From DASUPK01 sp035456265 (GTDB taxonomy: Bacteria; Actinomycetota; Thermoleophilia; Solirubrobacterales; 70-9): 31,602 nt of DNA. The stretch is from positions 1-31,602 of the forward strand of contig DATIDP010000218.1 of the NCBI GenBank assembly GCA_035456265.1. Reading direction: 5' to 3'. Position 1 is the first letter of the stretch, and the number at the start of each line of letters is the position of its first letter. The notes below the pieces were generated by a model. It saw only the letters and a list, made by a program, of their open reading frames with translations. It had not been told where the DNA came from and did no database searches. Below are positions 1 through 6,959 of this stretch, one piece after another. Position numbers and translations under genes: made by a program.

Positions 1-1079
1 ACCTCGACGAAGCCCGCCGCGATCTCCTCGCCGGGCAGAGTCCGCAGGAGCGTGGGATCGGCGAGGACGGCGACCGGCTGGTGGTAGGCGCCGACGTAGT
101 TCTTCGCCTCGGGCAGGTCCACGGCCGTCTTGCCGCCATAGGCCGAGTCGACCTGGGCGACCAGGGTGGTCGGCGCCTGAACGAGCGAGATTCCGCGCTG
201 GTAGGTGGCGGCGCAGAACCCCGCGAGGTCCCCCACCACACCGCCGCCGAAGGCCAGGACGCAGTCGTCGCGCCGTGCGCCCGCCTCGGCCAGCTCGCGC
301 AGCACGCGCTCCGCCTCCGAGATCGTCTTTGACGACTCGGCCCCTTCGACCTGGATCGTCTTCTCCCGCCGCGGCAGGAGACGAGCGTGATGCTCGAGTG
401 CGGTGGAGTCGGCGACGCAGAAGGTGCGGGCCGGCAGGGCCTCGGGCAGCGCCTCGCGAGCGTCGTCGAGCAGCCCGACCGCTCCCTCTCCCACCATCGC
501 CGGGTAGGAGCCGCCCTCCGACTGCGCCCACGCCATGCGGACCGCGGGATCGCTCTGCATCGCTGCGAGCCATGGAGCGGCACCCTCGGCCGCAACCTTT
601 GCCTCCGAGGGGAGAATCGCTCGGGCGAGCCTCTCGTAGGTCGGGCGACGGGCGGCGAAGAGCCGGGTGAACTCCTCGCGGTCCTTGGCGAGCGGCCGCC
701 CGGAGCCCGAGGAGCGCTCCCAGGCGATCTCCTCCTCGACGTCGCACCACACCGGCAGGTGCTGGGCGAGAGCCCGCTGCACCGCGACCCTCTCCACCGC
801 TCCTCCGCCCAGGGATACCGCCGACGAGGGGCCCCCGACCTGCGCGGCCAGCGCGTTGAGGGCCGAGACGACGAGACGCTCCTCGCGGCGCCGGAACTCC
901 TGCTCGCCCTCGCGCTCGAAGAAGGCCTCGATCGGCTCGCCGAGCTCAGCCTCCAGCAGCTCGTCGGTGTCGATCACCCCGAGACCGAGCCGCCCGGCGA
1001 CGGCCTGCGCCGCCCGCGTCTTGCCCGCCCCCATGAAGCCGATGAAGACGAGCGAATGGTGGGCGGCTACCGCCGCCAT
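1..1079 (-). CDS. aroKB: Bifunctional shikimate kinase / 3-dehydroquinate synthase (AroK-AroB fusion), 3' part cut by window edge
   Basis: One uninterrupted minus-strand frame of 359 codons runs off the left edge. Residues 1-165 are a shikimate kinase: Walker A GFMGAGKT (14-21), DTD (37-39), GGG (91-93) and a lid with GRPL (127-130). Residues from about 180 are dehydroquinate synthase: the NAD-binding glycine-rich stretch around FGGGVVGDLAG (277-287), QVDSAYGGKTAVD (309-321) and KNYVGAYHQP (326-335). The protein would phosphorylate shikimate and also form dehydroquinate from DAHP, two non-consecutive steps of the cytosolic shikimate pathway. The ATG at 1079 is preceded by AAGGAG (1088-1093) with 8-nt spacing. 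It lies inside the end of aroC (13-nt overlap), so it is probably translationally coupled. AroK-AroB fusions are known in Thermotoga; most actinobacteria encode separate proteins. The C-terminal metal-binding half of AroB is outside the window. Confidence 0.95.
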   Translation of the reverse strand, partial: MAAVAAHHSLVFIGFMGAGKTRAAQAVAGRLGLGVIDTDELLEAELGEPIEAFFEREGEQEFRRREERLVVSALNALAAQVGGPSSAVSLGGGAVERVAVQRALAQHLPVWCDVEEEIAWERSSGSGRPLAKDREEFTRLFAARRPTYERLARAILPSEAKVAAEGAAPWLAAMQSDPAVRMAWAQSEGGSYPAMVGEGAVGLLDDAREALPEALPARTFCVADSTALEHHARLLPRREKTIQVEGAESSKTISEAERVLRELAEAGARRDDCVLAFGGGVVGDLAGFCAATYQRGISLVQAPTTLVAQVDSAYGGKTAVDLPEAKNYVGAYHQPVAVLADPTLLRTLPGEEIAAGFVE

Positions 1080-2230
1080 CCGATGCGCTCCTTGTAGGCC
1101 GAGAGCGCCGCCAGCACGTCGTCGATGTGGTCTCCACCGAACTTCTCGCGGTAGGCGGCCGCGACGACGATGGCGACCATCGCCTCGGCGACCACGGCGG
1201 CCGCGGGCACCACGGTGGAATCGGTCCGCTCACGCATGGCCTGGGCGGGCTCCTTGGTCTCGGTGTCGACCGAGCGCAGCGGCTGGGTCATCGTCGAGAT
1301 CGGCTTGATGGCCGCCTGGACCACAAGGGGCTCCCCGTTGCTCATGCCGCCCTCGAGGCCACCGGCACGATTCGTCTCGCGGTACCAGCCGCGGTCCTCG
1401 GCCCAGAAGATCTCGTCGTGCGCCTCGGAGCCGGGCCTGCCGGCGACGTCCCAGGCCTCACCGAGCGAGACCCCCTTCACCGACTGAATCGAGCAGATCG
1501 CCTGCGCGAGCCGCCCGTCCAGCTTCTCGCTCCAGGAGACGTGCGATCCGATCCCCGGGACCAGGCCGAAGGCGCGCACCTCGAACTTGCCGCCGAGCGA
1601 CTCGTTCTCCTTCCGCAGCCGATCGATCTCATCGACCATCGCCCGCGAGGCGTCGGGGTCGAGGCAGCGAACCGGCGAGTCGTCGACGTTCGCGAAGTCC
1701 TCGGGCGTGAGGTCAGCGCGCTCCGGAGCGCTCACCGAAGCGATCTGGATCACGTGGCTGTGGACATCGACCCCGACGGCCCCGAGGAAGCCCTTGGCGA
1801 TCGATCCGGCGGCGACGCGCGCGGCCGTCTCACGGGCACTGGCTCGCTCCAGCACGTTGCGGACGTCCGTGAACCCGAACTTCTGCAGGCCGGCGAGATC
1901 GGCGTGCCCCGGCCGCGGCAGGTGGCTCTCCTCCACCTCGGCACCGACCGGCCACGGGTTCATCCGCTCGTCCCAGTTCGGGTAGTCGCGATTCGCCACC
2001 AGGACGGCGATCGGGCTGCCCAGCGTGCGCCCGTGGCGCACACCCGAGCGGATCTCGACCGCGTCGCTCTCGATCTTCATCCGCCCGCCGCGCCCGTGGC
2101 CGAGCTGGCGGCGCGCCATGTCGCGATCGAGCGCCTCACGGTCGAGCTCGAGTCCCGCCGGCATGCCCTCGACGATCGCCACCAGCCCCGGGCCGTGCGA
2201 TTCGCCGGCTGTCGTGAACCTCAACGCCAC
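1067..2230 (-). CDS. aroC: Chorismate synthase
   Basis: A 387-residue protein of the usual family length. It converts 5-enolpyruvylshikimate-3-phosphate to chorismate with reduced FMN in the cytosol. All three family signatures are visible: GESHG at 9-13 followed by RQLGHGRGGRMKIESD (41-56); ERASARETAARVAAG (128-142); and near the C-terminus RTDSTVVPAAAVVAEA. The start is GTG at 2230. No Shine-Dalgarno is visible, but TACGCT lies exactly 7 nt before the GTG, which suits a leaderless mRNA. The 3' end overlaps aroKB by 13 nt. The gene follows a prepilin-peptidase gene by 54 nt, an adjacency that fits the conserved actinobacterial aro neighbourhood. Confidence 0.97.
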   Translation of the reverse strand: MALRFTTAGESHGPGLVAIVEGMPAGLELDREALDRDMARRQLGHGRGGRMKIESDAVEIRSGVRHGRTLGSPIAVLVANRDYPNWDERMNPWPVGAEVEESHLPRPGHADLAGLQKFGFTDVRNVLERASARETAARVAAGSIAKGFLGAVGVDVHSHVIQIASVSAPERADLTPEDFANVDDSPVRCLDPDASRAMVDEIDRLRKENESLGGKFEVRAFGLVPGIGSHVSWSEKLDGRLAQAICSIQSVKGVSLGEAWDVAGRPGSEAHDEIFWAEDRGWYRETNRAGGLEGGMSNGEPLVVQAAIKPISTMTQPLRSVDTETKEPAQAMRERTDSTVVPAAAVVAEAMVAIVVAAAYREKFGGDHIDDVLAALSAYKERIGWRR

Positions 2231-2262
2231 GCGGGGGAGCGTAGATGGAGGCCGCTCCCCGC
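2231..2262 (-). promoter_or_regulatory. aroC start region: TANNNT -10 candidate inside an inverted repeat
   Basis: On the minus strand TACGCT (2243-2238) is followed by seven bases and then the GTG of aroC, the spacing expected for a leaderless start. The same stretch forms an imperfect inverted repeat. GCGGGGAGCG (2262-2253) pairs with CGCTCCCCCGC (2241-2231) around an 11-nt loop, with one bulged base. The inverted repeat could be an operator, or a hairpin in read-through transcripts from upstream. No good -35 is visible. This is inferred from sequence only. Confidence 0.45.
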
Positions 2263-2284
2263 CACGGTCTCGGGGTTGCGCTTC

Positions 2285-2719
2285 CTACCCGTGGACGGCC
2301 ATCGCGACCAGCGCACCGAGGGCGAGACACGGCGCGAACGCAATGGTCCGGGTGCGAGCCGACCAACCGTGCCGGGCGATCAGGGCGAGGCCGACGAGCG
2401 ATCCCGCGGCGAAGGCGACCAGCATCGCCGGGAACACGGCGACGCCGAGGTAGGCACCGAGCACCCCCGCCAGCTTGACGTCGCCGAGGCCCATGCCGTC
2501 CGGGCGGATCAACGCTGCGGCGAGTAGGAAGCCGGCCGCACCGGCTCCGGCTGCGAGGCGCTCCGGGAGCTCACCGGGCGCGCCGATCGCGCCCGTCCCG
2601 AGCGCGAGCGCGAGGCCCGCCAGCAGTGGCCCGTCGGGAACCGTCCTCGTGCGCAGGTCGCTGACCGTGATCACACCGAGCAGCACCACGAGCGAGGCGT
2701 CGGGGAGCGCGCCGGCCAT
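2285..2719 (-). CDS. Prepilin peptidase catalytic domain (A24 family, type IV leader peptidase-like)
   Basis: A 144-residue, highly hydrophobic protein. The two catalytic aspartates of A24 aspartic proteases are recognisable: D21 in SDLRTRTVPD (20-29) and D80 in GMGLGDVK (75-82). The family's closing motif is also present as FAPCLALGA (128-136). It lacks the N-terminal cytosolic zinc/methyltransferase domain of full-length PilD, so it resembles the short CpaA/TadV-like or archaeal-type peptidases. It should cleave prepilin-like leaders at the membrane. No pilin or assembly gene is in the window, so its substrates are unknown. Its place between the aroE and aroC regions matches the short prepilin peptidase-like gene in mycobacteria (Rv2551c, from memory). 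The ATG at 2719 has no clear Shine-Dalgarno. Confidence 0.85.
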   Translation of the reverse strand: MAGALPDASLVVLLGVITVSDLRTRTVPDGPLLAGLALALGTGAIGAPGELPERLAAGAGAAGFLLAAALIRPDGMGLGDVKLAGVLGAYLGVAVFPAMLVAFAAGSLVGLALIARHGWSARTRTIAFAPCLALGALVAMAVHG

Positions 2720-2759
2720 ATCGTTGAGAGCGCCGTGGCGACGGACCTCTCCCCATCAG

Positions 2760-3233
2760 ATGGCGGCTAGGAGGCTGCTCATCGTCATGCTCGTCCTGCT
2801 CGGGCTCTCGACCCTGGCGGCGGCGCTGGTCCCGCAGCGCACCCTCAAGGACGGCGGCACCACCGGCACCGCGACCACCCCGTCGACCACCACGACGGCC
2901 ACGGGAGCGCCGAATCCGGCGTTCCGGCGGCCGACGAAGATCATCGTGGGCGGAAAGAAGTTCCCGGTGGTCGCCCCGGTCTCGGTCGGCGATCAGCTCA
3001 CGCTGCTGGTCCGCTCCCGCTTCCCCGCCGAGATCACGATTCCCGAGTTCGGCCTCGTCGGGTTCGCGACGCCCGACACTCCGGCTCGCTTCGAGTTGCT
3101 GGCGGACACCCCGGGAACCGTCGGCATCCTCTTCGGCGATTCGGGCAAGCCCGGCGTGACCGGAAAGCCCGCGGCACGAATCATCGTCGTGCAGCCCGGG
3201 GCGAAGGAGCAGAAGAAGGGGAAGAAAGGCTAG
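2760..3233 (+). CDS. Small exported or membrane-anchored protein, possible cupredoxin-like fold, unknown function
   Basis: This is the only plus-strand gene in the left 28 kb (157 residues from the ATG at 2760). The frame stays open upstream, but only antisense to the prepilin peptidase gene, so the ATG just before the hydrophobic segment is preferred. Residues 5-24 form a signal peptide or signal anchor after a basic MAARR start. A Thr-rich linker follows (33-50), then a beta-rich domain (60-146) with a GDQLTLLVRS...FELLADTPGTVGILF pattern like the cupredoxin-type domains of secreted proteins. His/Cys/Met copper ligands are absent, so a metal role is not supported. The tail is lysine-rich. 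It is divergent from the peptidase gene (40 nt) and its stop overlaps the htrA stop tail-to-tail by 4 nt. The function is unknown. Confidence 0.75.
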   Translation: MAARRLLIVMLVLLGLSTLAAALVPQRTLKDGGTTGTATTPSTTTTATGAPNPAFRRPTKIIVGGKKFPVVAPVSVGDQLTLLVRSRFPAEITIPEFGLVGFATPDTPARFELLADTPGTVGILFGDSGKPGVTGKPAARIIVVQPGAKEQKKGKKG

Positions 3234-4255
3234 GTCTCGAGCTCCCGGGGGATCAGGTCAAGCCTGAGGAAGGACCCGTCGCGGACGACCTCGACCTCGA
3301 CCCCCTGACCGATCCGCTCCGCGACCATCAGCCGCTGGAGGTCGCCCACATCCGCCATTGGCTCCCCGTCAACGGCGACGATCAGATCCTCCGGTCGGAG
3401 GCCGGCGCTTCCGGCCGGGCTGCCGGGGACGACCTCGACCACCTCGATTCCCTTCTCGCGGTCCAGCCGGGCCGCTATCCGGGGCGGCAGCGGCCGTGAT
3501 CCTCCGACGATGCCGATGTAGGCGCGTCTGACCCGGCCCTCGTTCATGAGCGACGAGAGGATCCTGCGGGTGGCGTCGTTGATCGGCACGGCGAGCCCGA
3601 GGCCGATGCCCGCGACCGCCGTGTTGATCCCGACGACCCGTCCCAGGCCGTCGGCCAGCGCCCCTCCCGAGTTGCCGGGGTTGAGGGCGGCGTCTGTCTG
3701 GATCACGTTCTCCACCAGCCGCACGGCCGAGCGGGTGCGGGTGGGCAGCGAGCGGCCCAACGCGGAAACCACACCGGCTGTCACGGTGCCGGCCAGCCCC
3801 ATCGGGCTGCCGATGGCAACGACCAGCTGGCCGACGCGCAGCTCGTCTGCGTCGCCCAGCTGGGCGGGGGTCAGGTCGCGGGCTTCCACCCGGACCACCG
3901 CGAGGTCGGAGAGAGGATCCGATCCCTCGACCTCCGCTCCCAGCTCACGCCCGTCCGAGAACGTGGCGCTGACCCCGTTGCCGCCGGCGACCACGTGCGC
4001 CGAGGTGAGCATGTAGCCGTCGGAGGAGATTGCGACGCCGCTTCCGGCGCCCTCGGCGCTGCCTCGGCGGACGCGCCGGGCGACCGCCAGATGGGCGACC
4101 GAGGGCGTCACCCGCTCGGCTACCCCGGAGACCGTACGCGAGTAGGCGTCGAAGGCGTCGGCGTCGGGGAGCCGCTCCGGACCCGCGGGGACCGCATCGG
4201 CGACCCCGTCCGGATTCGGCTCCGCTCCGCCGGAGATCAGCTTGAGCTTCGGCAC
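3230..4255 (-). CDS. HtrA/DegP-type serine protease with one PDZ domain, no signal peptide
   Basis: A 341-residue trypsin-like protease with the catalytic triad visible: H87 in LTSAHVV, D117 in SDLAVV and S196 in NPGNSGGAL. Residues about 68-240 form the protease domain and about 244-335 one PDZ domain (GSPAGSAGLRPEDLIVAVDG). HtrA proteins degrade or refold damaged proteins and are normally periplasmic or membrane-anchored. This one has no hydrophobic segment at the N-terminus. GTG 4255 is the only usable start, since an in-frame TGA lies at 4280-4282 with no start codon between, so it is predicted to be cytosolic. TAACTT 7 nt before the GTG suggests a leaderless transcript. It sits between aroE and the small exported protein, outside the usual conserved gene set of this block. 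Confidence 0.92.
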   Translation of the reverse strand: MPKLKLISGGAEPNPDGVADAVPAGPERLPDADAFDAYSRTVSGVAERVTPSVAHLAVARRVRRGSAEGAGSGVAISSDGYMLTSAHVVAGGNGVSATFSDGRELGAEVEGSDPLSDLAVVRVEARDLTPAQLGDADELRVGQLVVAIGSPMGLAGTVTAGVVSALGRSLPTRTRSAVRLVENVIQTDAALNPGNSGGALADGLGRVVGINTAVAGIGLGLAVPINDATRRILSSLMNEGRVRRAYIGIVGGSRPLPPRIAARLDREKGIEVVEVVPGSPAGSAGLRPEDLIVAVDGEPMADVGDLQRLMVAERIGQGVEVEVVRDGSFLRLDLIPRELET

Positions 4256-4269
4256 TAACGAAAAGTTAG
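4253..4269 (-). promoter_or_regulatory. htrA start region: leaderless -10 candidate and short dyad
   Basis: On the minus strand TAACTT (4268-4263) is followed by TTCGTTA and the GTG start. The same AT-rich patch is a dyad, CTAAC-GAAAA-GTTAG (4255-4269, read on the plus strand), covering the -10 candidate and the first base of the start codon. A repressor site there could control the protease. No -35 of good quality is visible. Confidence 0.4.
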
Positions 4270-4292
4270 CAAGAGCGACTCAGGTCATCCCC

Positions 4293-5162
4293 CTAGGCGC
4301 CCCGGGCGGCGCTGCGCATCACCTCGAGAGGGGGCTCCAGCCCGGTCCAGATGCGCAGCGAATCGGCCCCCTGCCGGACCAGCACCTCGAGTCCCTCGAC
4401 CACGATTGCGTTCCGTTTGCGCGCCTCCCGAACGAGGCGGCTCTCCGAGCTCGCGTAGACGAGGTCGACGACCATCACCCCGGCCCCGAGACGCTCCGGG
4501 TCGAGCGGCAGGTGCTCGAACGGGTCCTCGTCGCGCATTCCGATGGCGGTGCAGTTGACGATCAGCTCGTAGCCGTTGGCGCGCACCTGTTCGGCCGTGA
4601 CGGCCCTCAGCCTGCCCTCGGCCGTGGTTCCCCCTCCCGTGCGAACGAGATCACGAACCAGCTCGTCGGCCCGCTCCGGCGTTCGATTCCAGACCGAGAC
4701 CGGCGCCCCGTGCTCGGCAAGAGCCCAGACCGCCGCCCGGGCCGAGCCGCCCGCGCCCAGGACGAGCGCGCGCCGCCCCTCGACGGACCCCGGCAGCGCG
4801 GCGAGCAATCCCGTCGCGTCGGTGTTGTCCGCTCGGATCGCGCCCTCGCGGAAGCTGAGGGTGTTGGCGGCGCCGATCCGCTCGGCCGCCTCGGACGCCT
4901 CGTCCGCGAGCAGCAGCGCCGCCTCCTTGTGCGGGATGGTGACGTTGACGCCTGCGAACCCCCTGCCGGGCAGCTCCCTCGTCCGCTCGGCGAACTCGGA
5001 TGGCTCGACGTCGATCGCCTCGTAGCTCCACGCGCCGGCGAGCCCGAGCGCCTCGAGCGCGGCATTCTGCATCGCCGGGGAACGCGAGTGCGAGACCGGG
5101 TGCCCGAGCACCGCGAGCCGCTTCGCCTGCGGGCTCACCTCGACGAGGGTCAACTGCGGCAA
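4293..5162 (-). CDS. aroE: Shikimate dehydrogenase
   Basis: A 289-residue protein that reduces 3-dehydroshikimate to shikimate with NADPH in the cytosol. Substrate-binding SHSRSP is at 24-29. The catalytic pair is K79 (NVTIPHK) and D115 (DNTDATG). The Rossmann dinucleotide loop GAGGSARA is at 136-143, and NRT at 159-161 is typical of NADP preference. The gene overlaps the end of mltG by 13 nt, so it probably belongs to the ruvX-mltG-aroE transcript, a conserved actinobacterial order. htrA begins 37 nt after its stop with its own promoter candidate. Confidence 0.96.
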   Translation of the reverse strand: MPQLTLVEVSPQAKRLAVLGHPVSHSRSPAMQNAALEALGLAGAWSYEAIDVEPSEFAERTRELPGRGFAGVNVTIPHKEAALLLADEASEAAERIGAANTLSFREGAIRADNTDATGLLAALPGSVEGRRALVLGAGGSARAAVWALAEHGAPVSVWNRTPERADELVRDLVRTGGGTTAEGRLRAVTAEQVRANGYELIVNCTAIGMRDEDPFEHLPLDPERLGAGVMVVDLVYASSESRLVREARKRNAIVVEGLEVLVRQGADSLRIWTGLEPPLEVMRSAARGA

Positions 5163-6568
5163 CTCGCGGGCGCCTGTCCCGCGTTATAGGCGGTCACGAG
5201 CTGGTTGAACTCGGCTCCGCTCGCGGTGAAGCAGTGCTGGCCATTGCCGTTGCCCTTCAGCACGTAGTAGAGGTAGTCGACCTTGGCCGGGCGCGCCGCT
5301 GCTTCGATCGCGGCCAACCCCGGATTTCCGATCGGCGTCGGCGGGAGCCCCGCGTGAGTGCGGGTGTTGTATGGGGAGGGCGACTGCAGCTGGGACTGCG
5401 TGATCTCGCCTGTGTAGTTGTGGAACTCGAACCGGGTCGTCGCGTCGATGCCGAGCGGCATGCCCCGGTGCAGCCGGTTGTAGATGACGGCCGCGACGAG
5501 CGCCCGCTCGGAGGGCACCATCACCTCCTTGTCGATCATCGAGGCAATGGTGAGGACGTCGTAGACGGTCAGGTTCTTCGACTTCGCGAACGACATGTTC
5601 ACGCCCGCGATGTTCTGCCTGAAGGCCTGGAGCTGCTCGGAGACGAGCTGATCGACGTTGGCGCCGGGGTCGAGCTCGTAGGTCGCGGGGAACAGGAAGC
5701 CCTCGAGCGACTTGGGATTCTGGGCGCCGTACCGGTTCGGGTCGAAGCCCTTGAAGCTCTTGGAGGCGGCGAGGTAGTCGCCGCTCAGCCCGAGGTCCCC
5801 CACCGTCGCCGCGATCTGGGTCCGGTCCTCGCCCTCGGGAATCGTCACGTTGATCTTGCCGCCCGCGCTCGTCAGCTTGTCGATCGCCTCGCTGTAGCTC
5901 ATGTTGTGCGCGAGGACGTAGCGGCCGGGCAGGATCTGACCGGTCTTGCCGGCGAGCTTCAGCCGCCACTCGAAGAGGGTGCCGTTCGAGACGACGTCGT
6001 TCTCGGTGAGCAGGTCGGCGACCTGGCTCGCGCTCGCTCCCTCCGGGACCGTGACGATCGCCTGGCCGCTGCCCTTGCCGGGGTCGAATGGCGGCGGCTG
6101 GAAGAAGGCGATCAGGAACCAGGCGACGAGCACCCCGACGAGCAGGAGCGCGAGCGCGATGATCCGCCGCCGGCGGTACTTGCCACGCGGACGCCGTGCA
6201 GACTGCCCGCCGCCGTCCCCGCCATCCGCGGCGGGTGGCGGGGCGGTCGACTGCTCGGGCTTCTGCCGCCTGACTCGCCGTGGGGCCTCGACCGTCGCCG
6301 TCCGCGGTGCGGCGTCCGCCGGTCTTGAAGCTTCAGCCGGCTCAGGATCGGCCGGCGGCTTCGCGGCCCCGGCCGGCCCCTGCGCCTCGGGCTCCCTGTG
6401 GGGCTGCGTCGCCGGGCGGCCACGACGAGCCTGCCTCTCCCGGCGCCTTCGTTCGCGCTCCAGCGACTCCGGGTCGTCGCGGCCAAACTCGTCCGTCGAG
6501 GGCTGGCCGTCGCCCGGCCCCCTCAGGTTGCCCTCGGTATCGGCGAACCAGTCCTGATCCTCGGCCAT
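5150..6568 (-). CDS. mltG: Endolytic murein transglycosylase MltG with long cytosolic tail
   Basis: A 472-residue, single-pass membrane protein. Residues 1-135 are a charged, Pro/Arg-rich, probably disordered cytosolic tail, followed by a transmembrane helix (136-157). The YceG/MltG fold begins with a LysM-like region near VTVPEGASASQVADLL (172-187). The catalytic Glu is E348 in IASMIDKEV. The family C-terminal signature YNTRTHAGLPPTPIGNPGL is at 400-418. MltG cleaves nascent peptidoglycan glycan strands next to the synthase and so sets chain termination. The ATG immediately follows the ruvX stop (TAGATG) and the end overlaps aroE, so the three genes are likely co-transcribed. The tail is much longer than in E. 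coli MltG. Confidence 0.95.
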   Translation of the reverse strand: MAEDQDWFADTEGNLRGPGDGQPSTDEFGRDDPESLERERRRRERQARRGRPATQPHREPEAQGPAGAAKPPADPEPAEASRPADAAPRTATVEAPRRVRRQKPEQSTAPPPAADGGDGGGQSARRPRGKYRRRRIIALALLLVGVLVAWFLIAFFQPPPFDPGKGSGQAIVTVPEGASASQVADLLTENDVVSNGTLFEWRLKLAGKTGQILPGRYVLAHNMSYSEAIDKLTSAGGKINVTIPEGEDRTQIAATVGDLGLSGDYLAASKSFKGFDPNRYGAQNPKSLEGFLFPATYELDPGANVDQLVSEQLQAFRQNIAGVNMSFAKSKNLTVYDVLTIASMIDKEVMVPSERALVAAVIYNRLHRGMPLGIDATTRFEFHNYTGEITQSQLQSPSPYNTRTHAGLPPTPIGNPGLAAIEAAARPAKVDYLYYVLKGNGNGQHCFTASGAEFNQLVTAYNAGQAPASCRS

Positions 6569-6955
6569 CTAGCCGGCCCCCTTCGACAGCAGGTACGACT
6601 CGAGCAGGTGCGCGGCCGCGAGCGAATCGCGGTCGGCGCGGGCGCCCTCGCGCGCGCTGCGCTCCGCCATCCTCGTCGTCAGGCGCTCGTCGTATGTCTC
6701 GACGGGCACGTCCAGCAGCCGGCTCAACTCCCCCGCGAACTCCCTGCTCAGCCCGGCCTGCTCGCCCTCCTCCCCCGACAGCGTGGTGGGCAAACCGACG
6801 ATCACCCGCTCCGCCCCCTCGGCGGCGACGAGCGCGGCGATCGCCCCTGGATCGGGGGGCTCGACGGCCGCGAGCGGGCGCACGAGGGTCCCGCTCGGGT
6901 CCGAGATCGCACAGCCGCAGCGGGCGGTGCCGTAATCGAGCGCGAGCACCCGCAA
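6569..6955 (-). CDS. ruvX: Holliday junction resolvase-like / pre-16S rRNA nuclease YqgF (RuvX)
   Basis: A 128-residue protein of the RNase H-like YqgF family, implicated in maturation of the 16S rRNA 5' end. Reading from TTG 6955 gives MRVLALDYGTARCG, the standard family start, with catalytic D7. The conserved VGLPTTLSGEEG (53-64), DERLTT (89-94) and a final acidic site D110 in RDSLAAAHLL are present. The frame is open far upstream inside oppF, but that part is out-of-frame read-through of the transporter gene. The TTG lies 4 nt after the oppF stop. GTG 6949 is an alternative start. It normally follows alaS directly; here the Opp cluster intervenes. Confidence 0.9.
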   Translation of the reverse strand: MRVLALDYGTARCGCAISDPSGTLVRPLAAVEPPDPGAIAALVAAEGAERVIVGLPTTLSGEEGEQAGLSREFAGELSRLLDVPVETYDERLTTRMAERSAREGARADRDSLAAAHLLESYLLSKGAG

Positions 6956-6959
6956 GAAG

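Noticed and set aside
1127..2527. 466-codon plus-strand open frame opposite aroC
   Set aside because: Antisense shadow of a clear chorismate synthase gene.
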